Notes under the pieces: model-generated | The model's database searches: none | Told to the model about the DNA's origin: nothing | What the model saw: the letters and a program-made list of their open reading frames with translations, nothing else | Position numbers and translations under genes: made by a program | In this document: positions 10,665 through 19,644 of the stretch, piece by piece | Position numbering within the stretch: position 1 is the stretch's first letter | Layout of the letters: each line of letters starts with the position of its first letter | Assembly: GCA_023212725.1 (NCBI GenBank) | Contig: JALBYF010000021.1 | Location: 1 to 64,000, forward strand | Source: Tranzscheliella williamsii | Lineage: Eukaryota; Basidiomycota; Ustilaginomycetes; Ustilaginales; Ustilaginaceae | DNA: 64,000 bases | Direction: 5' to 3'

Positions 10665-13600
10665 TTATGCAGAGGAGGCACGGTCGTAGTGGTCTGTGGC
10701 CTGAGCGGGGCCCTTCTGGGCGGCAGCCGAGGGCGGGAGGTTGTCATCGGGGCACATGTCGTCGTAGAAGGTCATGCCAGAGAGGGTGGGCTTGATGACG
10801 CCGGCGCGGATGACCCAGTCGCCGAAGCTCTCGCCGTCGATGCGGTTCTGCGCGTACTGGGGGACGAGCTTGTTCATGATTTCGAGGATCTCCTTCTCGT
10901 CGACCGACTCGCGGTAGATTTTGGAGAGGCGCGTGCCGTTGTGCGAGCCGCCGAGCGTCATCACGTACTGGCCGGGTGCCTTGCCGACAAAGCCCGCCTC
11001 GGCCATCCACGGCCGCGAACAGCCATTGGCACAGCCCGACATGCGGAAGACCGTGTCGGTGCTGCGCAGCCCGTTGGCCTCAAAGATCGCCTCCACCTTG
11101 TCCATCAGCAGCGGTAGGTAACGCTCCGACTCGGCCATGGCCAGCCCGCACGTGGGGAACGAGACACAGGCGCTGGCGCTCAGCTTGACGCCCGAGTGCT
11201 CCCAGTTGTTCATCTTGTACTTGCGAAGATGGGCCTCGATCGTCTCCTTCTCCTCCGGTGCAATGTCCGAGACAATGATGTGCTGGTTGGGCGTCATTCG
11301 GAAGGCGCCCTTGTGAATCTTGCATAGCTCGCGCAATCCGGTGCGGAATGGTGCACCGGGCTCATCCTTGACTCGGCCGTTCTCGAGCCACAAGGTGCAG
11401 TGGTAGTTGCCCTTGTAGTCTCGCGTCCAGCCGTACTCATCCGTATTGGTCTCAAACTTGTACTCCTTGGGCTCGGTCAGCTTGTACCCAAGTCGTCGCT
11501 CCACCTCGGCCTTGAAGTTTTCTGCGCCACCCCAGTGCTTATCAATCGTGTACTTCAGTCGCGCCTGTTTACGGTTGGCTCGGTTGCCCGTGTCTCGCTG
11601 GATCAGCATCACGGTTCGACAAGCGTCCAGCGTCTGCTCCGGCGTGACAAAGCCGATAACATTGCCGAGCCTCGGGTAGGTGGCCTTCATCGAGTGGGTC
11701 ACGCCCATACCGCCACCAACAGCCAGGTTGAAACCAGCCAGTCGCTTGGTGACCGGGTCTGCAATAGCGATCAGACCAATGTCGTGGGCAAAGCAGTCCG
11801 TGTCGTTTCGAGGCGGCACAGCAATCGCGATCTTGAACTTTCGCGGCAGATAGTACGGGCCGTACAGCGGCTCGTAATCCTGTAGAACACCGCCGACGAG
11901 CAGCTGCTTGGAGCTGTCGGTCTCTTTGTCCAACCAGATCTCGTGGTAGGCGTTCATTCGTGGCAGAAGATGCTCGGAAATGGATTTGGAGAATGCAAAG
12001 ACGTCCTCGTGCAACTCGCTGAGGCTTGGGTTAGGCGAGCACATGACATTGCGATTGACGTCGCCACAGGCTGCGATCGTATCCAGCAACGACTTGTTGA
12101 TTCCCTGCATGGCAGCCTTGAGGTTGCTCTTGATGACGCAGTGGTACTGGATGGTCTGTCGGGTGGTGATCTTGATCGTCTGATTACCATACTTTTCCGC
12201 AACGTCGTCAAGCTGAAGCCACTGGTCGGGAGTGCAGACACCTCCAGGGATTCGGGCGCGGATCATGAAGCTGTAGGCTGGCTCCAGTCCAGCGGCCTTT
12301 CGCTCTTCGAGTGTGTCTCGATCGTATTGCATGTAGGTACCGTGGAACTTGGTCAGCTGAGTATCGGATTCGGCAATGGCGCCGGTCGACTTGTCCTCGA
12401 GGCCCTCCTTGATGGTACCACGAAGGTAGTTGGAGGCGATCTTCATGTGTTCGTTGGTGATCGGCTCGGGTTCGGCCTCCGTGACCTCGACCGTATCGAC
12501 ACCGAGGGCCTTCCATAGCAAAGGTTCCCAGATCTTGTATCCGGTCTGGTGACCATCGGCATCTTGATCATCACCGAGACCAATGGGTGCCATTCGGGTG
12601 GCACCGAGCACCTCAAGCCGCGCGTCTATGTCCTTGCCGGGCTTGTTGTAATAGTGGGCATCCTCCGGCCGAGGCCAGTAGTGGCTATCACCCATGCTGA
12701 AGACGGTGTAATTGATCGAATCGGGGAGGCTACCAGCCTGCATGGCCTGCAGCGCCTTGTAGGTAAAGCGGCCATTCTGCGGCGGCTCGCCCTGCCCGGC
12801 GGTGGAGGTCAGAAAGACGACGTTGGACTCCTGCTTAAGCTCTTCGTTGACAGGGAAGTCGTCCATGGCGAGCAATCGAGCTGCAACACCTCGGGCCTTG
12901 GCTCGGACAGTTAACTTCTTGGCGACCTTTTCAGCATTGCCACCGTCGGAAGCGAAGAGAATAAGCAGGGGCGGCCCGTCGAGCGAGCCAAGCATCTTTT
13001 CGTAGGCCTCCTTGGCTTTACGTCGCTGGAGCTCACGGAGAGCGTTACCCTGCGAAGCTGCGAGGTCGTACGAGAGCGCGGGACGCGACTTGACCAGGGT
13101 CGTGAAGAGGTTCTGTCGGTCCAGGAACTGCTGGAGCTGCTCCCGAAGTCGGACGCCGTCCAGGCGGAAGACCTCAGAACCACGGGACTCGGCGCTCGGA
13201 TCCCAGCGGAAGAGCGGCCAATAGCCAGAGTCTACGGCAAGCTTGGTCTCTCGAAGAACGTCGAGCGCAGGGGCATCAACGGTTCTGTAAGGCACGTAAG
13301 CCAGAACGATGGAGGGGCCCTGGAACTTATCGGCCTCCATCAGTGCATGAAGAACCTGGGTATAGTCGGCATAGATAGCGGTGCTGGCGACGTAGACATT
13401 GCCGTAATTCATGGCGTAGAGAGCGATATCCTTCTTCCTCTTGTGGGCAGCCTGCGCATCTCGCTTGGTATAAGGAACGCTGTCGAAGATGAGCATGTTG
13501 ACGTTACGACCCGAGGCGATGACGTGATGGACGCCTCCCATGCCGGCATCGTATGCCCACGCGTCGCTACCGACAATCCATCGGCTTTTTAGGGCAAGGT

Positions 13601-15143
13601 GGGAGGAAAGCGACTTGATTTTGGCAAGCGATGCATCGGAGGCGGAGGACTGGATAAGCGAGGCCACCCGGTTGGAGAGGGTGACGTTTTTCCTGGCATC
13701 GTCTTTGGCGACAAGCCACTGGGAGAGGGCCTCGTGAAGCTCGGATGAGACGCCTGTCTGTCTCAGTACTTCATTGACGGCCTGGACAAGTTCATCCCGC
13801 TGCTCAAGCTGAGCCAGTACTTGACCAAAGGCGTACTCTGGGCTGCGAGCGGCAGGGTGGGAGTCGGAATCGTCGCTGGGAGAGTTGATGACCGAGAGTC
13901 GCTCACTGAAGACCTGCTCAAGCATAAGATTGTAGGCCTCCTCATGCTTGGGACTCTTGACGGGACCAGTGCTAGCCGAGGCGGCAGGCTGCGACTGAGC
14001 TGCGAGCTTCTTTTCGTCACCGACAACAAAGGCATGCTTGGGGTTGGGCGCCTGTAGTGCCTTGATGACATCTTTAGCGGCCTTGTCACCGTCATCGATC
14101 AGGCCGAGAATGCCGCTGATAAAGACAGACGGAAGGGGGCGGTCGGAGCCCTGGAAGGCTGTGGCCAGATCGACAAACAGAGGACCAAGCTTGGTTGTCC
14201 TTCGGACGCTCTGCTCAAGCACGGCGATGCGCTTGATAGCCTTGGGAATGGCGTCGAGCAGTCGCTGAGGCAGTGATGGCCTGACCAGGCGGATATCGAG
14301 GACGGCGAGGTCGTTGTGGGGGGCGGTGTAATCCTGGAGAGTTTCGGAGCCGGAACCGAGAACGACAGCTAGGTTGGTAGCGTCAGAGAGGCCGACAAGC
14401 TGAAAGGGCTCAACACCGTGGCCGACCAGCTCGGCAACGTCCTCGTAAGCTGCGTCAATGGCGGTCTCGAGATCTTCAAAGGCGACGTCGCTGGTGGCGG
14501 CGCTGTGATGACCATGGGCAGTACCGTTGACATGACCGTTGCTGGCTTGTCCATTGACGCCATTGGCGTGTCCGTTGAGGCCGTTGGTCCTGGCATCGCT
14601 TGAAGAAGCGGCGGTGGAGGAGCCGACAAAGGAGGCAAGATCGGCCGTCGTAACCTCTTCCACCGGGCCAGAGACATCCTCGAAAAAGTGGAGCACAGCT
14701 CGCTTGGCCGAGGTGGCAATCCTGGTGGCCAAGAGGGCATGGTCGTGGGCCTGAGCGGCGGTGGAGGAATGGATGAGGACAAGACCGGACTGCCTCAAAG
14801 CCATGAGATCGCTGTGCTCTCCGACACTAGCTACATGAAAGACGAGGGGGGTGAGCAGCAGCTTGGGCAGATGAGGCACCAAGCGCGTGAAGGTCTGCTG
14901 GTGGGCGTGGGCGAGAACGGTAAGCAGACCATTGCCGGCGGGCTTGAGCTGGGCCAAAACGGAACCAAGCTCGGCATTCTGGTTGAGCTGCTCGAGATGC
15001 AATTGGGAATTGAGGGTGGTGGCCTTTTCGACGGTCTGAGCGAAAGACGAAGGGCTAGGTCCGGTAGGGGCCACGTCAACGAGGAGGGCAGATGCCAGTG
15101 CGGCAATCCTGGCGACGGCATTGGCAGCCGAGATGGAAGCCAT
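10665..15143 (-). CDS. MET5: Sulfite reductase [NADPH] hemoprotein beta subunit
   Basis: The 1492-residue product has the fungal MET5/ECM17 architecture. An N-terminal pyruvate:ferredoxin oxidoreductase-like region, with a Gly/Asn/His linker near residues 190-215, is followed by a second oxidoreductase-like domain (about 490-640, SDAWAYDAGMGGVHHV). A flavodoxin domain (about 725-870, ILFASDGGNAEKVAKKL) comes next, then the paired ferredoxin-like and siroheme/4Fe-4S halves. The cluster ligands are visible as ACVSFPTCGLAM (C-x5-C) and MSGCANGCSRP (C-x3-C). The enzyme reduces sulfite to sulfide for cysteine and methionine synthesis, with an alpha flavoprotein partner not in this window. The ATG at 15143 gives a normal-length protein. 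One uninterrupted exon. The identification is secure. Confidence 0.97.
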   Translation of the reverse strand: MASISAANAVARIAALASALLVDVAPTGPSPSSFAQTVEKATTLNSQLHLEQLNQNAELGSVLAQLKPAGNGLLTVLAHAHQQTFTRLVPHLPKLLLTPLVFHVASVGEHSDLMALRQSGLVLIHSSTAAQAHDHALLATRIATSAKRAVLHFFEDVSGPVEEVTTADLASFVGSSTAASSSDARTNGLNGHANGVNGQASNGHVNGTAHGHHSAATSDVAFEDLETAIDAAYEDVAELVGHGVEPFQLVGLSDATNLAVVLGSGSETLQDYTAPHNDLAVLDIRLVRPSLPQRLLDAIPKAIKRIAVLEQSVRRTTKLGPLFVDLATAFQGSDRPLPSVFISGILGLIDDGDKAAKDVIKALQAPNPKHAFVVGDEKKLAAQSQPAASASTGPVKSPKHEEAYNLMLEQVFSERLSVINSPSDDSDSHPAARSPEYAFGQVLAQLEQRDELVQAVNEVLRQTGVSSELHEALSQWLVAKDDARKNVTLSNRVASLIQSSASDASLAKIKSLSSHLALKSRWIVGSDAWAYDAGMGGVHHVIASGRNVNMLIFDSVPYTKRDAQAAHKRKKDIALYAMNYGNVYVASTAIYADYTQVLHALMEADKFQGPSIVLAYVPYRTVDAPALDVLRETKLAVDSGYWPLFRWDPSAESRGSEVFRLDGVRLREQLQQFLDRQNLFTTLVKSRPALSYDLAASQGNALRELQRRKAKEAYEKMLGSLDGPPLLILFASDGGNAEKVAKKLTVRAKARGVAARLLAMDDFPVNEELKQESNVVFLTSTAGQGEPPQNGRFTYKALQAMQAGSLPDSINYTVFSMGDSHYWPRPEDAHYYNKPGKDIDARLEVLGATRMAPIGLGDDQDADGHQTGYKIWEPLLWKALGVDTVEVTEAEPEPITNEHMKIASNYLRGTIKEGLEDKSTGAIAESDTQLTKFHGTYMQYDRDTLEERKAAGLEPAYSFMIRARIPGGVCTPDQWLQLDDVAEKYGNQTIKITTRQTIQYHCVIKSNLKAAMQGINKSLLDTIAACGDVNRNVMCSPNPSLSELHEDVFAFSKSISEHLLPRMNAYHEIWLDKETDSSKQLLVGGVLQDYEPLYGPYYLPRKFKIAIAVPPRNDTDCFAHDIGLIAIADPVTKRLAGFNLAVGGGMGVTHSMKATYPRLGNVIGFVTPEQTLDACRTVMLIQRDTGNRANRKQARLKYTIDKHWGGAENFKAEVERRLGYKLTEPKEYKFETNTDEYGWTRDYKGNYHCTLWLENGRVKDEPGAPFRTGLRELCKIHKGAFRMTPNQHIIVSDIAPEEKETIEAHLRKYKMNNWEHSGVKLSASACVSFPTCGLAMAESERYLPLLMDKVEAIFEANGLRSTDTVFRMSGCANGCSRPWMAEAGFVGKAPGQYVMTLGGSHNGTRLSKIYRESVDEKEILEIMNKLVPQYAQNRIDGESFGDWVIRAGVIKPTLSGMTFYDDMCPDDNLPPSAAAQKGPAQATDHYDRASSA

Positions 15144-16905
15144 GGTGAAAGTAGCCGCTGGAGAGCTGAGCTGGCCGAATGCACCTCGATCGAGGGGAAG
15201 GCGAAGGCCCAGGGCTGGCGTGCTCGCGCGGGATGGCTTGGTAACTAACCCTTGCGGTCGGTGCGCCTTGTTCCGTTTGTCGTAGAACTACGAAGTGGGT
15301 GCGGGTGGTTGGCTGCTGATGGAGAGGAAGAGAAGGGGTGGGAAAAGGAAGAGCAAGGAAAGAGCTTGAGGCAGAGCGGCGAAAAGGTAGGATGACTAGG
15401 TTGGCGCAACTCAGCTGGCGGCCGGTCTTGGGATTGGTTGCGTTCATTAATGCAGCTGACGGGAAGGAGAAGCGCCAATTACCTTTTTTTTGGCCGTATC
15501 CGAAAAGTGGGAAACGCGCGAGTCGACGCTTTTGCAGCAGCAGAAAAGCACACTTACGCTGGCAACGCCTACGCAAGCAAGCAAGCAAGCGCAAACCGCG
15601 CATCGCTCATTCGACGCTTCAGCTGTTCGATATTACTAACATGTAGATTGCAGACTCCTGCGAGAAGCTGCAGTCTGAGCACCCTTTCTCTCTATTTCTC
15701 TCCGTCCGGCCGCCAGTGCGTGTAGCTAGCTTTCTTCGATGGCGTTGTCCATCGCGATGTCAGACAGAGGAGGTTGCCATCTTTGCCACGCCAGCGTCAC
15801 TTGGAGGAGGAGTGGGCCCAAACTTGAACCTACATTTATGCGTACGTACGTCTGCATTGCGCGGATGGGCTCCAGACTGTCTGGAAGTGTATCGGCGCTG
15901 GGGGCCGCGTTGGATTCTGCGATCTGCGCGAGGAAATGGCGGGGAGCACGCAATCGCCTTTCGCAGATGGTGCCATCGCCCAGTCGCGCTCATCTAATCA
16001 ACTCCAAAATCCAACCTTTCCGATTGGTTCTCATTTCCCCGCCATGTCATGAAGGCGGATCTAACAGAACAGAATGACGACGAAAGCTTCGGCCACCGTT
16101 AGACTGGATTTGTGATGCGATGCGATGCACCAATCTATTTTGGGTATTCCCGCACGAATGGTTCGAAGCTGTCGGCAACATATCCCATGCCACAAGTCAC
16201 AGTGACAGTCATGTGTCATTTTCATGCCCGAAGCTCCTGACGTTGGACCCCTTCCTACCCGCTGGCATGCCCGTCCAGAGCCAATCGACCCCCGCCTAGC
16301 TACTGTAGCACGTCTCTAGCGTCTTTGGCTTCTGTGACATGCCAGCCATACCACAGAAGCGTAGCTCGTGTAAGAGCTCGGGGCAGATCGCCTCGGTCGA
16401 CATGCATAGGAAACGACCCCACTGCCTCTGACGTTCCGCTTCAACGTGGTCCAGCCCCCTCTCGCTTCGGTCCAGTCTATGCAAGACGGCGATCTTGGAT
16501 TTCACCTCCTGCCATGCCTGTACTGTTTCTTCCCTGTCTGCCATTCGTCCCGCTCTGGCCTCCTGTACCGTTGTTCGAAGGTGGCTGCCGACATGCTATG
16601 TCGGTAGCAATGGTCGCAACGGTATGCGGTCCACCTCGTTCGCCAACGTCTAGACTCTAAAGGCCGGCAGTAATGCGCTGCAACAGACGACAATGGGCCT
16701 CGAGGCGCTGAGAATCTCGCTCGCATTCTTACTTTAAAAAGCTTCGGCTGCGATGCAACGCTTCTGCGCTTAGGGTCGACAGCAGCCGCTCTTACTAGAA
16801 TCAACATGCCTGCGCCGATCCGCCAAGCATTGCTGATCCCCCGCCTAACCTGCAACTCCGACAGGCAATGCGCTGTCGATCGCTGCCAAGGCGGACAAGC
16901 TTTTC
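15144..16905. other. Intergenic region, divergent promoters
   Basis: It lies between the divergently transcribed sulfite reductase and MAG-like genes. No convincing ORF. A short GCAA tetranucleotide run occurs at 15572-15592. No canonical CACGTG site was seen near the sulfite reductase start. Confidence 0.5.
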
Positions 16906-16913
16906 CTATATAG
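16906..16913 (+). promoter_or_regulatory. TATA box (CTATATAG) of the MAG-like gene
   Basis: The element lies about 95 bp before the ATG at 17003, a typical distance for a strong inducible fungal promoter. Confidence 0.5.
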
Positions 16914-17002
16914 TCAAGTGCTCCTCGCCAAAGAAGGAAAGAAGCCACCCTCTCTCCCCTGTCCATCTGCAATTTCTTGTTCCCCTCCGTATCTTGGTCA
17001 TC

Positions 17003-17860
17003 ATGGTCAAATCCGTCCTCGCCTCCGTCGTGTCCATGGCCGCCGTGCTGGTCACGCTCGTTTCGGCACAGAACAAGCCCGACTTCAAAGTAGGAAGCCT
17101 GCCGGACACATGGGAAGACGGCCAGGTTGGTTCAAACTCGTGCCAGCAATGGGGCCAGAGCTCGTCCTCGTCGCGTTGCCAAAACGTATTCATCAACAGC
17201 GCTCGTGATTTCTGCCTGTGGGGTCCCATGAAGCGCAACTCGGCGATCGGTACTGTTGAAGAAAGCGTAGTCAGTTACTGTCTCCGCTCCGGGTACGGCA
17301 CGCGGCTGATTCCGGACGGAACGATTCATGGTGTCCAATTCCTCAAGACGCCCGACTTCCTCCAGGTCACCGGCACGGGCGACTTCACCAAGATCAACAT
17401 CAAGGCCAAGGACGACGGCGGCGAACTCGACCCGCACGGCGCCGACGGTCTGGGCAATCCCAAGGGCGGCCTTGTCTTCTCGAACAACGTCCCCGGCAAG
17501 GAGGGCAAGTACGTCCAGATCAAGGAGTGGAACAACTTCATGTCGGCCTACGAGTTTTCTTTCCGCGCCGCCTATGGGCCTAACGCCGACAAGTACGCGC
17601 CGCACATCTACGATGTCATGGGTGCCTTCTACAACTCCAACTCGGGCAAGTTCGAAAAGGGCGTCTTCGAGGACTGCTCTGGCGATAGCGGCAAGCTGGT
17701 CGGCGTATACAAGAACAACTCCACCTTCCGCCAGGGCCAGGCCAAGACGCCCGGTCCCCACAAGGCAGCGGCCAGCTCCGCCTGCAAGTCCTACGCCACC
17801 GTCCGCAACCGCCCCGTCTCCCACCCGCCTTACCGACGAAGCATCGCCCGGGCTCACTAG
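17003..17860 (+). CDS. Secreted macrophage-activating-glycoprotein (MAG)-like protein
   Basis: The 285-residue protein starts with a clear signal peptide (MVKSVLASVVSMAAVLVTLV, then SA|QNK). The mature part shows the basidiomycete MAG-like family pattern: TWEDGQVGSNSCQQWG, CQNVFINSARDFCLWGP, GYGTRLIPDGT, GVQFLKTPDFLQVTGTGDF and GELDPHGADGLGNP. HIYDVMGAFYN and a final VYKNNSTFRQGQA follow. Members are extracellular proteins of unknown biochemical role, named after a Cryptococcus glycoprotein. The C-terminal half lacks several cysteines I would expect in the family (FSFRAAYGPN and DVMGAFYN, where relatives carry Cys). The short Arg-rich end (NRPVSHPPYRRSIARAH) differs from the usual Ser/Thr-rich tail, so a frameshift or unusual end is possible. 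The start is fixed by the signal peptide and the upstream TATA box. Confidence 0.8.
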   Translation: MVKSVLASVVSMAAVLVTLVSAQNKPDFKVGSLPDTWEDGQVGSNSCQQWGQSSSSSRCQNVFINSARDFCLWGPMKRNSAIGTVEESVVSYCLRSGYGTRLIPDGTIHGVQFLKTPDFLQVTGTGDFTKINIKAKDDGGELDPHGADGLGNPKGGLVFSNNVPGKEGKYVQIKEWNNFMSAYEFSFRAAYGPNADKYAPHIYDVMGAFYNSNSGKFEKGVFEDCSGDSGKLVGVYKNNSTFRQGQAKTPGPHKAAASSACKSYATVRNRPVSHPPYRRSIARAH

Positions 17861-18125
17861 AAAGCTTTCCGCCGAAACACTTTCCTCCCCCTCGCTTCCG
17901 CCCATCTCGCTCGCAGCAACTCGCGTGTACGCTTTGCCAGTAACGGACCGAGTTGCTGCTCGAAGCGCCGCACCCTATCCTAGACCTTCTCTATTCCAAG
18001 CTCTTCCCCTATTCGACAGCATCCCTAATGAGAGAATGATGACTATGACAACTAGCATGCGGTTCTGTGGCGGCGTGTAGCAGAAGGATCGGGGCCGTGA
18101 GAGGTTGCAAAGAGGGAGCAAGACG

Positions 18126-18944
18126 TTAAAGCTTGGTGGAGGTTGGGGTGTGGTGATCTGGCAAGGGTGGTGGGGATGGAGCTTCGGCGGGGCGCTGTGG
18201 GTCGGACCAGGCGGGGCCCATGCCTGGCTCTGTGGGGTTGTCTGGGATCATGTCGAACTGCCACTCGCGCTGTACGCCTGCGGGGAGGAAGGAGGCGTCG
18301 CCGTTGAGGAGCTGGCGCCAGGGGGAGTTGGGGAGGCGGGTGTATTTGCTGAGGGTGGCGGTGCCGGTGGCGATGGGGGTGGGGGGGGTGTCGTTGTGGT
18401 TGGAGTTGAGGAGGGAGTGGCCGAGGGCGATGATGGTGGCGGCGTGGCTGCAGAGGAGGATGCGGTGGATGCCTTGGCGGGCGCAGCGCGCTTCGATCAG
18501 GGTGAGGACGCGGCGGGCGCGCGCGTGCAGCTCGGCGACCGACTCGCCATGCACGTCTGGATAGACCAGCGGTGACCAGCGCAGCGAGACCGCACCCACG
18601 TACTCCTTCATGTAGGCGGCGCTCGCGGGCGACGGATGCACCCCCGTGCCCTCACTCGCCGGCGGAAACCACTCGGCCAAACCAGGCTCCACCACCAACT
18701 CCACCCCCAACTCCCCCGCCACCCCTTCCACCGTCTGCAAACACCGGTAGTACGGCGAACTGATCACCAGCTCCGGCCGCTCCTCTACAGGCAGCGACGC
18801 CAAGTACGCAGCCAAACCCCGCGCTTGCTCCTGCCCGTGCGACGTTAACACCGGATCCCGCGGCCGCCCCGTCGGCTGGAACACCTCGCCCCCCATCCAG
18901 CTCATCCGGAAGCCATGCCGGCAGATATAGATGGTATCCAGCAT
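18126..18944 (-). CDS. Histidine phosphatase / phosphoglycerate-mutase-like protein (TFC7-like)
   Basis: About 272 residues of the histidine phosphatase superfamily. The catalytic RHG motif is at the very start (MLDTIYICRHGFRMSW), with ELVISSPYYRCLQTVEG and the second catalytic His in ILLCSHAATIIALGHSLL. This pattern resembles the fungal group that includes yeast TFC7/tau55 and the YNL108C phosphatase-like proteins. In this group the domain serves either TFIIIC assembly or a small-molecule phosphatase role; the sequence does not decide. The frame is open further upstream, with ATGs at 19064 and 19082. A TATAAG element at 19066-19071 sits between them, so I prefer ATG 18944, which also places RHG as in relatives. 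The 3' 430 bases are C-rich on the sense strand and the 5' half is G-rich. It converges with the MAG-like gene. Confidence 0.82.
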   Translation of the reverse strand: MLDTIYICRHGFRMSWMGGEVFQPTGRPRDPVLTSHGQEQARGLAAYLASLPVEERPELVISSPYYRCLQTVEGVAGELGVELVVEPGLAEWFPPASEGTGVHPSPASAAYMKEYVGAVSLRWSPLVYPDVHGESVAELHARARRVLTLIEARCARQGIHRILLCSHAATIIALGHSLLNSNHNDTPPTPIATGTATLSKYTRLPNSPWRQLLNGDASFLPAGVQREWQFDMIPDNPTEPGMGPAWSDPQRPAEAPSPPPLPDHHTPTSTKL

Positions 18945-19065
18945 CGCCTGCAGCGTCGAACCTGTCTGCTGATGGTGGCCACTCGTCTCGTTGCCTTCTT
19001 CCTCGCACCGTGCGCCAAGACGGTCGCCATCGAATCCCACCTTCTCAGCGGTAACGGTAGACATA

Positions 19066-19071
19066 CTTATA
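19066..19071 (-). promoter_or_regulatory. TATAAG element upstream of the histidine phosphatase
   Basis: It lies about 125 bp upstream of ATG 18944 and directly next to the upstream ATG at 19064. If used, it would exclude the two upstream ATGs from the mRNA. Confidence 0.35.
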
Positions 19072-19644
19072 GCCGGTGGCATTTCCACCTTACCTCCTTC
19101 CCAGCGTATTCACCCGGCCGAGAGAGCTGTCGATCCCCTGCGATCCATCATTCCGCAACTGCTGCCCCGCGGCCATCTCCACGCATCAAGCCGCCAGAAC
19201 GATAAGAAGACCACTCCGCAAGTGGCCTGTGCAGACTCCCAGTGCGAGGGAAGAGAGGAAGTTGGTTAGGCCTGTCTTTCGGTAGCAAACGCACCTTACA
19301 TGACGGCAAGTGACTGCCGTGCTACGTACTTATGCCTGTATGCCTCCTCCACCAAGAAAGCCGTTTTATTGCCGATTTTTGGGTTCTTTTTCTATTTGGC
19401 CATTTTTGAGTTCTTTTTTTCTGGCCTTTGGCAGCTGTCTTCCTCTCAACCATCGCAACGTCGTCCTTCTCGTCATCAGTCGATCGCCGCGTGCGTCCGT
19501 CAGCGCTGTTTATGTAACAGTTGGGTCCGTGCTGGCTGTTCCGCTGTGCTGCTGCGCCACTTCACCTCGCCGGACAGCTGGCCACCAGCACTGCAATCAC
19601 GCTCTGCCACGTAGCTGTCTTGACATTGTTACTCAGACAGCTTG
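19072..19644. other. Intergenic region, divergent promoters
   Basis: Separates the histidine phosphatase (-) and the DUS2 fusion (+). A T-rich tract lies near 19363-19420. No gene is supported. Confidence 0.5.

Noticed and set aside
16502..16972. 156-codon minus ORF upstream of the MAG-like gene
   Set aside because: Overlaps the MAG-like TATA box and leader; no recognisable domain.
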